From positions 25,053,121 through 25,117,120 of the forward strand of contig CM069452.1 in the NCBI GenBank assembly GCA_035610835.1: DNA of 64,000 nt, in the 5' to 3' direction. A model generated the notes under the pieces. That model did not search any database. It was given only the letters and a program-made list of their open reading frames with translations, and was not told the origin of the DNA. The translations under genes and the position numbers were made by a program. Each line of letters opens with the position of its first letter. The stretch's first letter is position 1. This DNA is from Ophiura sarsii (taxonomy: Eukaryota > Echinodermata > Ophiuroidea > Amphilepidida > Ophiuridae). Positions 36,101 through 47,264 of the stretch are shown here, in pieces.

Positions 36101-39100
36101 TGGTAATCTAGGTAAGGCTTGGGAAGGTTGGTAGGGATGGGAAGCTAGGGTACGTTTGGGAAGATAGTACCATTGGTAATGTAGGTAAGGCTTGGGAAGG
36201 TTGGTAGGGATGGCAAGCTAGGTACGGTTGGGAAGGTTGTACGATTGGTAAGCTAGGTAAGGCTTGGGAAGGTTGGTAGGGATGGGAAGCTAGGGTACGT
36301 TTGGGAAGGTAGTACGATTGGTAATGTAGGTAAGGCTTGGGAAGGTTGGTAGGGATGGGAAGCTAGGGTACGTTTGGGAAGGTAGTACGATTGGTAATGT
36401 AGGTAAGGCTTGGGAAGGTTGGTAGGGATGGGAAGCTAGGGTACGTTTGGGAAGGTAGTACGATTGGTAATGTAGGTAAGGCTTGGGAAGGTTGGTAGGG
36501 ATGGGAAGCTAGGGTACGTTTGGGAAGGTGGTACGATTGGTAAGCTAGGTAAGGCTTGGGAAGGTTGGTAGGGATGGGAAGCTAGGGTACGTTTGTGAAG
36601 GTAGTACGATAGGTAATCTAGGTAAGGCTTGGGAAGGTTGGTAGGGATGGGAAGCTAGGGTACGTTTGGGAAGGTAGTACGATAGGTAATCTAGGTAAGG
36701 CTTGGGAAGGTTGGTAGGGATGGGAAGCTAGGGTACGTTTGGGAAAGTAGTACGATTGGTAATGTAGGTAAGGCTTGGGAAGGTTTGTAGGGATGGGAAG
36801 CTAGGGTACGTTTGGGAAGGTTGTACGATTGGTAAGCTAGGTAAGGCTTGGGAAGGTTGGTAGGGATGGGAAGCTAGGGTACGTTTGTGAAGGTAGTACG
36901 ATAGGTAATCTAGGTAAGGCTTGGGAAGGTTGGTAGGGATGGGAAGCTAGGGTACGTTTGGGAAGGTAGTACGATTGGTAATGTAGGTAAGGCTTGGGAA
37001 GGTTGGTAGGGATGGGAAGCTAGGGTACGTTTGGGAAGGTAGTACGATTGGTAATCTAGGTAAGGCTTGGGAAGGTTGGTAGGGATGGGAAGCTAGGGTA
37101 CGTTTGGGAAGATAGTACGATTGGTAATGTAGGTAAGGCTTGGGAAGGTTGGTAGGGATGGCAAGCTAGGTACGGTTGGGAAGGTTGTACGATTGGTAAG
37201 CTAGGTAAGGCTTGGGAAGGTTGGTAGGGATGGGAAGCTAGGGTACGTTTGGGAAGGTAGTACGATTGGTAATGTAGGTAAGGCTTGGGAAGGTTGGTAG
37301 GGATGGGAAGCTAGGGAAGGTTGTACGATTGGTAAGGTAGGTAAGGCTTGGGAAGGTTGGTAGGGATGGGAAGCTAGGGTACGTTTGGGAAGGTTGTACG
37401 ATTGGTAAGCTAGGTAAGGCTTGGGAAGGTTGGTAGGGATGGGAAGCTAAGGTACGTTTGTGAAGGTAGTACGATAGGTAATCTAGGTAAGGCTTGGGAA
37501 GGTTGGTAGGGATGGGAAGCTAGGGTACGTTTGGGAAGGTAGTACGATTGGTAATGTAGGTAAGGCTTGGGAAGGTTGGTAGGGATGGGAAGCTAGGGTA
37601 CGTTTGGGAAGGTAGTACGATTGGTAATGTAGGTAAGGCTTGGGAAGGTTGGTAGGGATGGGAAGCTAGGGTACGTTTGGGAAGGTGGTACGATTGGTAA
37701 GCTGGGTAAGGCTTGGGAAGGTTGGTAGGGATGGGAAGCTAGGGTACGTTTGTGAAGGTAGTACGATAGGTAATCTAGGTAAGGCTTGGGAAGGTTGGTA
37801 GGGATGGGAAGCTAGGGTACGTTTGGGAAGGTAGTACGATAGGTAATCTAGGTAAGGCTTGGGAAGGTTGGTAGGGATGGGAAGCTAGGGTACGTTTGGG
37901 AAAGTAGTACGATTGGTAATGTAGGTAAGGCTTGGGAAGGTTTGTAGGGATGGGAAGCTAGGGTACGTTTGGGAAGGTTGTACGATTGGTAAGCTAGGTA
38001 AGGCTTGGGAAGGTTGGTAGGGATGGGAAGCTAGGGTACGTTTGTGAAGGTAGTACGATAGGTAATCTAGGTAAGGCTTGGGAAGGTTGGTAGGGATGGG
38101 AAGCTAGGGTACGTTTGGGAAGGTAGTACGATTGGTAATGTAGGTAAGGCTTGGGAAGGTTGGTAGGGATGGGAAGCTAGGGTACGTTTGGGAAGGTAGT
38201 ACGATTGGTAATGTAGGTAAGGCTTGGGAAGGTTGGTAGGGATGGGAAGCTAGGGTACGTTTGGGAAAGTAGTACGATTGGTAATGTAGGTAAGGCTTGG
38301 GAAGGTTGGTAGGGATGGGAAGCTAGGGTACGTTTGGGAAGGTTGTACGATTGGTAAGCTAGGTAAGGCTTGGGAAGGTTGGTAGGGATGGGAAGCTAGG
38401 GTACATTTGGGAAGGTTGTACGATTGGTAAGCTAGGTAAGGCTTGGGAAGGTTGGTAGGGATGGGAAGCTAGGGTACGTTTGGGAAGGTTGTACGATTGG
38501 TAAGCTAGGTAAGGATTGGGAAGGTTGGTAGGGATGGGAAGCTAGGGTACGTTTGGGAAGGTAGTACAATTGGTAATGTAGGTAAGGCTTGGGAATGTTG
38601 GTAGGGATGGGAAGCTAGGGTACGTTTGGGAAGGTTGTACGATTAGTAAGCTAGGTAAGGCTTGGGAAGGTTGGTAGGGATGGGAAGCTAGGGTACGTTT
38701 GGGAAGGTTGTACGATTGGTAAGCTAGGTAAGGCTTGGAAAGGTTGGTAGGGATGGGAAGCTAGGGTACGTTTGGGAAGGTAGTACGATAGGTAATCTAG
38801 GTAAGGCTTGGGAAGGTTGGTAGGGATGGGAAGCTAGGGTACGTTTGGGAAAGTAGTACGATTGGTAATGTAGGTAAGGCTTGGGAAGGTTGGTAGGGAT
38901 GGGAAGCTAGGGTACGTTTGGGAAGGTAGTACGATTGGTAATCTATATAGGTAAGGCTTGGGAAGGTTGGTAGGGATGGGAAGCTAGGGTACGTTTGGGA
39001 AGATAGTACGATTGGTAATGTAGGTAAGGCTTGGGAAGGTTGGTAGGGATGGGAAGCTAGGGTACGTTTGGGAAGGTTGTACGATTGGTAAGCTAGGTTA

Positions 39101-41975
39101 GGCTTGGGAAGGTTGGTAGGGATGGGAAGCTAGGGTACGTTTGGGAAGGTTGTACGATTGGTAAGCTAGGTAAGGCTTGGGAAGGTTGGTAGGGATGGGA
39201 AGCTAGGGTACGTTTGGGAAGGTAGTACGATTGGTAATGTAGGTAAGGCTTGGGAAGGTTGGTAGGGATGGGAAGCTAGGGTACGTTTGGGAAGGTTGTA
39301 CGATTGGTTAGCTAGGTAAGGCTTGGGAAGGTTGGTAGGGATGGGAAGCTAGGGTACGTTTGGGAAGGTTGTACGATTGGTAAGCTAGGTAAGGCTTGGG
39401 AAGGTTGGTAGGGATGGGAAGCTAGGGTACGTTTGGGAAGGTAGTACGATAGGTAATCTAGGTAAGGCTTGGGAAGGTTGGTAGGGATGGGAAGCTAGGG
39501 TACGTTTGGGAAAGTAGTACGATTGGTAATGTAGGTAAGGCTTGGGAAGGTTGGTAGGGATGGGAAGCTAGGGTACGTTTGGGAAGGTTGTACGATTGGT
39601 AAGCTAGGTAAGGCTTGGGAAGGTTGGTAGGAATGGGAAGCTAGGGTACGTTTGGGAAGGTAGTACGATTGGTAATGTAGGTAAGGCTTGGGAAGGTTGG
39701 TAGGGATGGGAAGCTAGGGTACGTTTGGGAAGGTGGTACGATTGGTAAGCTAGGTAAGGCTTGGGAAGGTTGGTAGGGATGGGAAGCTAGGGTACATTTG
39801 GGAAGGTTGTACGATTGGTAAGCTAGGTAAGGCTTGGGAAGGTTGGTAGGGATGGGAAGCTAGGGTACGTTTGGGAAGGTTGTACGATTGGTAAGCTAGG
39901 TAAGGATTGGGAATGTTGGTAGGGATGGGAAGCTAGGGTACGTTTGGGAAGGTTGTACGATTGGTAAGCTAGGTAAGGCTTGGGAAGGTTGGTAGGGATG
40001 GGAAGCTAGGGTACGTTTGGGAAGGTAGTACGATAGGTAATCTAGGTAAGGCTTGGGAAAGTTGGTAGGGATGGGAAGCTAGGGTACGTTTGGGAAAGTA
40101 GTACGATTGGTAATGTAGGTAAGGCTTGGGAAGGTTGGTAGGGATGGGAAGCTAGGGTACGTTTGGGAAGGTAGTACGATTGGTAATCTAGGTAAGGCTT
40201 GGGAAGGTTGGTAGGGATGGGAAGCTAGGGTACGTTTGGGAAGATAGTACGATTGGTAATGTAGGTAAGGCTTGGGAAGGTTGGTAGGGATGGGAAGCTA
40301 GGGTACGTTTAGGAAGGTTGTACGATTGGTAAGCTAGGTTAGGCTTGGGAAGGTTGGTAGGGATGGGAAGCTAGGGTACGTTTGGGAAGGTTGTACGATT
40401 GGTAAGCTAGGTAAGGCTTGGGAAGGTTGGTAGGGATGGGAAGCTAGGGTACGTTTGGGAAGGTAGTACGATTGGTAATGTAGGTAAGGCTTGGGAAGGT
40501 TGGTAGGGATGGGAAGCTAGGGTACGTTTGGGAAGGTTGTACGATTGGTTAGCTAGGTAAGGCTTGGGAAGGTTGGTAGGGATGGGAAGCTAGGGTACGT
40601 TTGGGAAGGTTGTACGATTGGTAAGCTAGGTAAGGCTTGGGAAGGTTGGTAGGGATGGGAAGCTAGGGTACGTTTGGGAAGGTAGTACGATAGGTAATCT
40701 AGGTAAGGCTTGGGAAGGTTGGTAGGGATGGGAAGCTAGGGTACGTTTGGGAAAGTAGTACGATTGGTAATGTAGGTAAGGCTTGGGAAGGTTGGTAGGG
40801 ATGGGAAGCTAGGGTACGTTTGGGAAGGTTGTACGATTGGTAAGCTAGGTAAGGCTTGGGAAGGTTGGTAGGGATGGGAAGCTAGGGTACGTTTGGGAAG
40901 GTAGTACGATTGGTAATCTAGGTAAGGCTTGGGAAGGTTGGTAGGGATGGGAAGCTAGGGTACGTTTGGGAAGGTTGTACGATTGGTAAGCTAGGTAAGG
41001 CTTGGGAAGGTTGGTAGGGATGGGAAGCTAGGGTACGTTTGGGAAGGTAGTACGATTGGTAATCTAGGTAAGGCTTGGGAAGGTTGGTAGGGATGGGAAG
41101 CTAGGGTACGTTTGGGAAGATAGTACGATTGGTAATGTAGGTAAGGCTTGGGAAGGTTGGTAGGGATGGGAAGCTAGGGTACGTTTGGGAAGGTTGTACG
41201 ATTGGTAAGCTAGGTAAGGCTTGGGAAGGTTGGTAGGGATGGGAAGCTAGGGTACGTTTGGGAAGGTTGTACGATTGGTAAGCTAGGTAAGGCTTGGGAA
41301 GGTTGGTAGGGATGGAAAGCTAGGGTACGTTTGGGAAGGTATATAGTACGATAGGTAATCTAGGTAAGGCTTGGGAAGGTTGGTAGGGATGGGAAGCTAG
41401 GGTACGTTTGGGAAGATAGTACGATTGGTAATGTAGGTAAGGCTTGGGAAGGTTGGTAGGGATGGGAAGCTAGGGTACGTTTGGGAAGATAGTACGATTG
41501 GTAATGTAGGTAAGGCTTGGGAAGGTTGGTAGGGATGGGAAGCTAGGGTACGTTTGGGAAGGTTGTACGATTGGTAAGCTAGGTAAGGCTTGGGAAGATT
41601 GGTAGGGATGGGAAGCTAGGGTACGTTTGGGAAGGTAGTACGATTGGTAATGTAGGTAAGGCTTGGGAAGGTTGGTAGGGATGGGAAGGTAGGGTACGTT
41701 TGGGAAGGTTGTACGATTGGTAAGCTAGGTAAGGCTTGGGAAGGTTGGTAGGGATGGGAAGCTAGGGTACGTTTGGGAAGGTAGTACGATTGGTAATGTA
41801 GGTAGGCTTGGGAAGGTTGGTAGGGATGGGAAGCTAGGGTACGTTTGGGAAGGTAGTACGATTGGTAATCTAGGTAAGGCTTGGGAAGGTTGGTAGGGAT
41901 GGGAAGCTAGGGTACGTTTGGGAAGGTAGTACGATTGGTAATGTAGGTAGTATGGATGGGACGCTTGGTATTGAT
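33136..41975 (-). repeat. 73-bp satellite array, right arm (about 120 monomers, inverted)
   Basis: This is the reverse complement of the left-arm monomer, with the same period and main variants. It begins GTAATCTAGG, the exact inverted counterpart of the last bases of the left array, and its outer edge mirrors the left array's start. Local block duplications are visible. The word GGCAAGCTAGGTACGG lies at 34826, 36212 and 37160, the last interval being 948 bases (13 monomers, one of them a base short). GATTGGTTAGCTAGG recurs after exactly 1241 bases (17 monomers) near 39306 and 40547. The duplicated blocks differ from those in the left arm, so the arrays have evolved separately since inversion. 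Confidence 0.95.
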
Positions 41976-42332
41976 ATGAGGATATTGATTAATATAGTAT
42001 GCAAATTGCATAGTGCATATGAATAATATATGAATAATATGAATAATGAATTAGAAAATGGCGTACATCATTTGCATCAATGTGTGTTACTTATATGGCA
42101 CAGTTACCTAAAGTAGCCATGATTTTGTGATACAGTTGCCGAATTCAACAGCTTGCACATCAAAGTTGCCTAATTCAGCAAATTATGAGTTTTCATCAAT
42201 TTTGAAACTTTTTTAGAAGTTTAGAGTCCATATTTGAATGAATTATCATAAATAAGGATGATCTTATACCAAGTACACAAAAATATCACAATTTGCTCAA
42301 TAAATTGCCTAAATATAGGGATTAATACCTTT

Positions 42333-42523
42333 GTCATTCCGCACCGCCATTCCGCAACACGTCATTCCGCAACGCTCGTTAGGGCTATTAATTAACAGAA
42401 TTTTCCAAATTTTTTTTTATCATTGTGAAGCATATTGTGCAGAGAAAAAATAGTTAAATGAAAATAGGGTACATTTTTTTTCTTGCTATCCTAAAAAATT
42501 GTACTTTTGCGTTGAGGAATGAC
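42333..42523 (-). promoter_or_regulatory. Right subterminal GCGGAATGAC motif cluster
   Basis: On the minus strand GCGGAATGAC lies at 42333-42342 and 42361-42370, with a one-base variant (GCGGAATGGC) between them at 42346-42355. A further variant GAGGAATGAC lies on the plus strand at 42514. The cluster is inverted relative to the left-end cluster, as expected for transposon ends. Confidence 0.55.
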
Positions 42524-42890
42524 ATGAGATTATGCAATGCATACTAAATACCTGGATTAACGAGGCTAATCGGCCGTTGATCAAAATTAAATTTATATCA
42601 AAACTTTTCCCATCAGTACTACTATTGTGCCTGACATTTATTTAAACATCATATCTATGTGTCTAAAAGATATGGAATAAATAAAAACAAGCCTTTTCAC
42701 TGATTTTGTAAGCTGCAAATATGCAAATTTATGCTAATTAGCTAGTTTATACATCAAAAAACATAGTATCGCTAAACAAACTAAAAATTCCTGAACTTTG
42801 GACTCTTGCCTACATTATAGGCATAGAATTAATCTTTGGATGCACATTTGAAATTTTGGCTATTTGGTTGACATTTGCTTGGAATTGCCC

Positions 42891-43105
42891 AGATATTCAT
42901 GACTTCATTGGGTGAATATTGTAGATATTCACGACTTCATTGGGTGAATATTGTAGATATTCACGACTTCATTGGGTGAATATTGTAGATATTCACGACT
43001 TCATTGGGTGAATATTGTAGATATTCACAACTTCATTGGGTGGATACTGTAGATATCCATGACTTCAATGGGTGGATACTGTAGATATCCATGACTTCAA
43101 AGAAC
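42891..43105 (+). repeat. 32-bp minisatellite, right part
   Basis: Six or more copies of a unit containing ACTTCATTGGGTGAATATTG, becoming degenerate after about 43020 (GGTGGATACTGTAGATATCC). Sequence farther out (43118-43215) resembles 20090-20150, so the repeat flanked the insertion site on both sides. Confidence 0.85.
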
Positions 43106-44023
43106 TGATGTTACAGAACGATATCGGTGATTTTGTGGTGGATCACTTGTGTATATCATAATTACTCCAATGGATGAATACTAGATATTCATGACTTCAA
43201 AGAGTTGATGTTACAGATTCAAAGGAGAGTTAATCTTAATTTCATGGAGTGGAAGTTTTGTGCCAAATAAGACTTACATAGTATTTCCTGGTTTCCCTAG
43301 TGGAATATAATTTTGAGACGTGTAAAGTTGTGTTGATTAAGAGTTTTATTATAGATGTTGAAGATTCCCCTTTCATATACCAGAAAGTTTATATTTGGTG
43401 TGACACTTCCATGAAGGGAAATTAAAACCTACAATATTTTGTGATTATGTTGTAATAATAATCAGACGAGGAAAGGGAAAATAAAAGTACTAATATTTTA
43501 ATAGAGAAACCAAGTGCTAGCTTGTTCTGTCTGTTCATTCTGTGTTTGTTGTTGCTAAGAGGTGAATATGGTTCACCAACGGTTCCACTGCCTATTAAGC
43601 TCAGTTTTGTGTGACGTCATCCTGACAAGATATTGGGTGTTTACGAGAGAGGGCGCTGTCTATGAAATAAATACACAGTGTCGCCTTGAGTAGCACCCGC
43701 GTTCGTCACAATATTTTGGTATATATTCAGTTGAATATATTTATCCTCAACTGGTAAAATTGTCAGTCCAATCTAATTTCAACTTTTGGAAATACACCGA
43801 TTTGGATAGAGTGTGGCCAGCAGGTGCATATGCAAGGGGGGGGGGGGGGGGGGGGGTGGTGTTTTGGGTCTGTCAAAAAAAATTAAAAAGGGAATAAATA
43901 AGGAGTGAGTCCGAGTGACCACTTCCTCCGCGCAGCGCATTCTCCCCCCCCCCCCCCCCCACACACACTTTTGGAGCTGGAGGAATTGCCTGGCCCCCTT
44001 TTTTGGCAACCTTAAACACTTAT
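43106..44023. other. Mostly unique non-coding stretch with homopolymer tracts
   Basis: Poly-G at about 43838-43856 and poly-C at about 43946-43962 lie within what may be a degenerate element. No gene is supported. Confidence 0.4.
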
Positions 44024-44355
44024 AAACCAAACCACTTTTCAAGAAACACCTGTTCATAACCCTTAACGACATTAACACTTTCCAAACATCACTTTTCATG
44101 TTTAAATACACAACAAATGCACTGCCACCAGTTTTCAATGATTACTTTTCACGCATCAGCAGTCTTCACAGCCACAACACCCGCCGAACTAACAACTTTC
44201 GCCTACCCATTGACCACACAACTCTTATCTCCAGACGGGCAATGCGTTACTTTGGACCCTCCACTTGGAATGCTACTCCGTCCACCATACGTAATTCAAA
44301 CTCCACAAACGTCTTCAAGCGCATGCTCAGAGATCATCTTATCTCAGCGTACTAG
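44024..44355 (+). pseudogene. LINE C-terminal fragment (CR1/L2-like group)
   Basis: The frame reads KPLFKKHLFITLNDINTFQT, then FKYTTNALPPVFNDYFSRIS, TRRTNNFRLPID and RAMRYFGPSTWNATPSTIRN, with a stop after LISAY at 44353-44355. The pattern FKY..ALPP...F, then R..R.FGP..WN..P..IRNS, is the conserved end of many LINE reverse transcriptases. All upstream domains are missing. The following several hundred bases are probably its 3' region, ending near GCGAAATAAATAAACC (about 44950). Confidence 0.7.
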
Positions 44356-44548
44356 TCCGTTCACAACATTTTGTTGAGTTGGTTTATATTACTTTTGTTC
44401 CTAGTTTATATTACTTTTTCCTTTGATATTATTTCATTTTACTCTTTTCCAGCTACTTCTCTTTTTCGGTTACACTTTGGTTTCGATCATTTAGGTTGCT
44501 TGAGCAACCAGTTTGTCCATATTTGTTTTGCTGTCTTACGCAATGTAT

Positions 44549-44559
44549 GTGTGTCTGCC

Positions 44560-44624
<65 letters not shown>

Positions 44625-44656
44625 TGCTGTCTGTCTGTCTGTCTGTCTGTCTGTCA
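44549..44656 (+). repeat. (CTGT)n microsatellite
   Basis: About 25 copies of CTGT, interrupted by GCCT near the start and by TTGCTGT near 44622. All three forward frames stay open across it and give PVCLSV-type repeats, which are not genes. Confidence 0.95.
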
Positions 44657-44977
44657 TGTGTGTCTGTCTCTATTTTTGTCTGTGTATGCACACCAACCAA
44701 GTTTTAAAAAGATTACTAAATTTATACTTTCATATTATTTATATAATCTCCCTATTACTTATATAATCTCCCTATTATTATATTGATTTATCTTCCTAAC
44801 ATAATTGCTTATTTGTATTATCTCAGCCATTACCATTTTTCCAAAGGGGTCGTTGACACGTGTAAGCTCTTCATGAGTTTTTTTCAACGACGCCTTGCAT
44901 TGTTTTGTATATTTTTTGCTCTGACTTTGTATTGATATGTTGTATATGCGAAATAAATAAACCTGTATATTTCTCAC

Positions 44978-45515
44978 ACGCCGCCGCATAGGTTTACTCG
45001 GTAGACCCAGGGGACTAGGGGAAACCACCTTACACCCAAAATGCCAGGCAAAAATGTCCAAAATAATCATGGAATGTAAAGGAAAATATAAAAACGGCTT
45101 AGAAATGTCCTCAGGGAGCACCTAAATTCAACATTTTCTCGGGGCCCTTAAGTGGGCCCGGAACCCCACGCCGCATAAGGTGTACTCAATACCAACACCA
45201 GGGACTAGAAGTGGAAACCCACCTTAATTGACACCCATCTATATTTAAGCAAAATGACGGGCAAAATGTCCGATCATATTATAAAGGAAAATAAATAAAT
45301 ATAATAATATTTGTGAGCCTTGAAACGGCTTAGGAATGCCCTCGGCTCGGCAAACACCTCTTGACACCTATCTGAATGCAATTTCCAGCGGTCATTATAC
45401 ATGTAGCAACTTTGGTTTTTTAAATGCCTGAAATCTGAAATGTAAAGGAAAATATATAATAATTTGGTCTGAAATGGCTTAAAAACGCCCTCAGAGCGTC
45501 TAAATTCAATTTTGT
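44978..45515 (+). repeat. Diverged tandem repeat, about 2.5-3 units of roughly 180-200 bp
   Basis: Recurring landmarks are ACGCCGC(CG)CATA near 44981 and 45168, then GGGACTAG, AAAGGAAAATATA and CGGCTTAGAAATG or CGGCTTAGGAATG, followed by CCTC. A third, 5'-incomplete unit has AAAGGAAAATATATAAT at about 45443 and GGCTTAAAAACGCCCTC. No gene. Confidence 0.6.
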
Positions 45516-45521
45516 CTCCCA

Positions 45522-46138
45522 CGTTTCAAGATTCTCAGCTCGTCACGCTTACGTCTCCACACTCCTCGCACTATCAAAAGATATGGTGACATGTCTTTCC
45601 ATGCTGATGCCCCACGACTCTGGAACTCTCTGCCCTCTGATATCCGCAATAGCATCTCCGTCATGATTTTCAGGAAGCGCCTAAAGACTTATTTGTTTCC
45701 ACCTGCGTAGATCCACCGCGCCTCTTATTGCCTCATTCTGCAGTCATGCCTTTTTAAACATTAAACCTGTTGTGCAATTCTGTCAATTAATGTTTTACCA
45801 CTGTATATTATATGTTTTAGTCTTATTATATGCTTGGTGCTGAGTGTATGCTTGCTGGGTATGCGGGGTGTGTGATAGGTGTGTAGCTATATGATGGGTG
45901 TGTTACTAGGGCGAGGTGTGGGGGTGTGTGTGTGTGGATGTACGCGTATCATCTATTTTATTGTATTCTTACTACTTACTGCCATTTTTAATGTCCAATT
46001 TATTCTATTGTTGCGTTTTATATTTTGTACATTACTTGGTACTTTTTATCGTGTGTGTATTTTATCTCTGTACAGCGCTTTGGCCTTTTTTAGAAAAGGC
46101 GCTATATAAATGCTGTTTAATAATAATAATAATAATAA
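45522..46138 (+). mobile_element. CR1-type LINE 3' end (last 62 codons, 3' UTR and AAT tail)
   Basis: The frame 45522-45710 reads RFKILSSSRLRLHTPRTIKR, YGDMSFHADAPRLWNSLPSD and IRNSISVMIFRKRLKTYLF, ending PPA-stop. The APRLWNSLP..IR pattern is typical of CR1 C termini. The 3' untranslated region ends with CTGTACAGCGCTTTGG and AAGGCGCTATATAAATGC, a stem motif shared by CR1-like 3' ends, followed by (TAA)n at 46118-46138. It is a 5'-truncated copy. Confidence 0.85.
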
Positions 46139-47217
46139 CACTGGTATATAAGTGCCCCGGCAACTTTCAAAAACATTCCGCCTGAAACACCCCCTTGAAA
46201 AAATCCTGCGTACGTGCCTGTGGCCAGAACTTGTTGTCCCTTTTTAGCAATACAATCATCCATGCGTTGTACCTGTGCGCTGTGTACAAGTGTTCCTTGC
46301 ATGGCGTTTATTTTCCGAAAAACCCTATTTTGGGTCAAACTAAGTTCATTTAAAGTCTATCTGTTTACATGTTTCTTATTTGAATATTCAACAATAAATT
46401 ATATACAGAATAGCAAAAGTATGTTCTGTATTACACCAAATTTGTGGAAAAATAGCCTATGTTTGCTGACAACCGATTTGTCATTTTCAAAAACTATTGT
46501 TTAACGGTTAAATTTGTCATTAACTCATTTATTATAAACACTCAGTCTACTACCATTACTTTTTTAGGTTAATACCCTACCCTAACAACAATGCGCAAAT
46601 GTAACGCATTGGTGGTTTAATTGGCAGTTAATTGGCAAAACCAGGACAAATGGGATATGCATGCTCTACTCAAAGCTTTGTATTTCAAAAAGTTGATATC
46701 AGATTGGTCTTATAATAATAAAGGAAATCCGTGCCATTTAAGCGCTCAGATATGTTGCATTATTATTATACAGAGCACTTTCGTAGGTTAATTCTTTTAA
46801 AAGTACCTTGTAAAGACAAAATCAGGTTTAGAAAATCCCCAATCACATGTATGGACGTCGTCATATTGATCAAAGCTACGACGAAAGACTTACGAGATGT
46901 CCGCGTCCAGGGGCGTAGCGTGTATATAGTTGTGATTTGGGGAGGGGGCACAACAGGCGCGGATCCATAAATGTTCCCCCGGTAGCTACACCACTGGCAA
47001 GGGTTTAAATCTGGTTTGTGTGAGGGACTGAGGGTATTTTTTCTTCTTCTATGCTTTGGTGATAAGAACCGGAAGAACTACTTGACCAGCCGCCACTGAC
47101 CCAACCCAGTCATATGGATCTAGGTAGAACTTTGAATGACCCTTGTAGTATTTTATACAGTCCTTGAAGTCAATTCATACATATTCATTATGCCACATTT
47201 TTTCTATCTGACTTCAG
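46139..47217. other. Region upstream of the CARD exon; no clear feature
   Basis: A possible MITE relic lies at about 46908-46998 (GGGGCGTAGCGTG versus GGTAGCTACACCACTGG). A pyrimidine-rich stretch ending TCTATCTGACTTCAG at 47217 could be a splice acceptor for the exon that follows. No promoter could be identified. Confidence 0.4.
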
Positions 47218-47264
47218 CTAGGTTCCGATGAACACTGTAGATCCACTCCTTGTAGAGGGTAACA

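Larger units (their letters stand above)
20194..42890. mobile_element. 22.7-kb giant foldback element carrying mirrored satellite arrays
   Basis: The outermost bases are inverted copies: GGGCAATTCCACGC on the left and, read inward on the minus strand, GGGCAATTCCAAGC on the right. AGAT flanks both ends (20190-20193 and 42891-42894). The arms run about 20783-30547 and 33136-42110 and consist of 73-bp satellite arrays in opposite orientation. Both arrays begin and end at the same monomer positions. The outer 580-780 bases differ between arms but share GCGGAATGAC motifs. No frame of 60 codons or more exists in the whole unit. The likely identity is a non-autonomous DNA transposon mobilised by an unidentified transposase. 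A local inverted segmental duplication is the alternative, but it would not explain matching short termini plus a target duplication. Confidence 0.75.

Noticed and set aside
20926..41975. CRISPR-like array
   Set aside because: Monomers are contiguous 73-bp satellites with no unique spacers, in a eukaryotic context.
20926..41975. Telomeric or known centromeric satellite
   Set aside because: No TTAGGG-type unit and no recognised centromere box. The inverted two-arm structure inside short terminal repeats fits a mobile element better.
20194..42890. Polinton/Maverick-type large DNA transposon
   Set aside because: No polymerase, integrase or capsid-like frame, termini do not begin AG, and the flanking duplication is 4 rather than 6 bases.
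43779..44138. Minus frame with a run of prolines
   Set aside because: The prolines come from the poly-G tract and the rest overlaps the LINE fragment on the other strand.
44371..44786. Cys/Leu/Ser/Val-rich frames of 64-131 codons
   Set aside because: Produced by the CTGT microsatellite, which stays open in all three forward frames.
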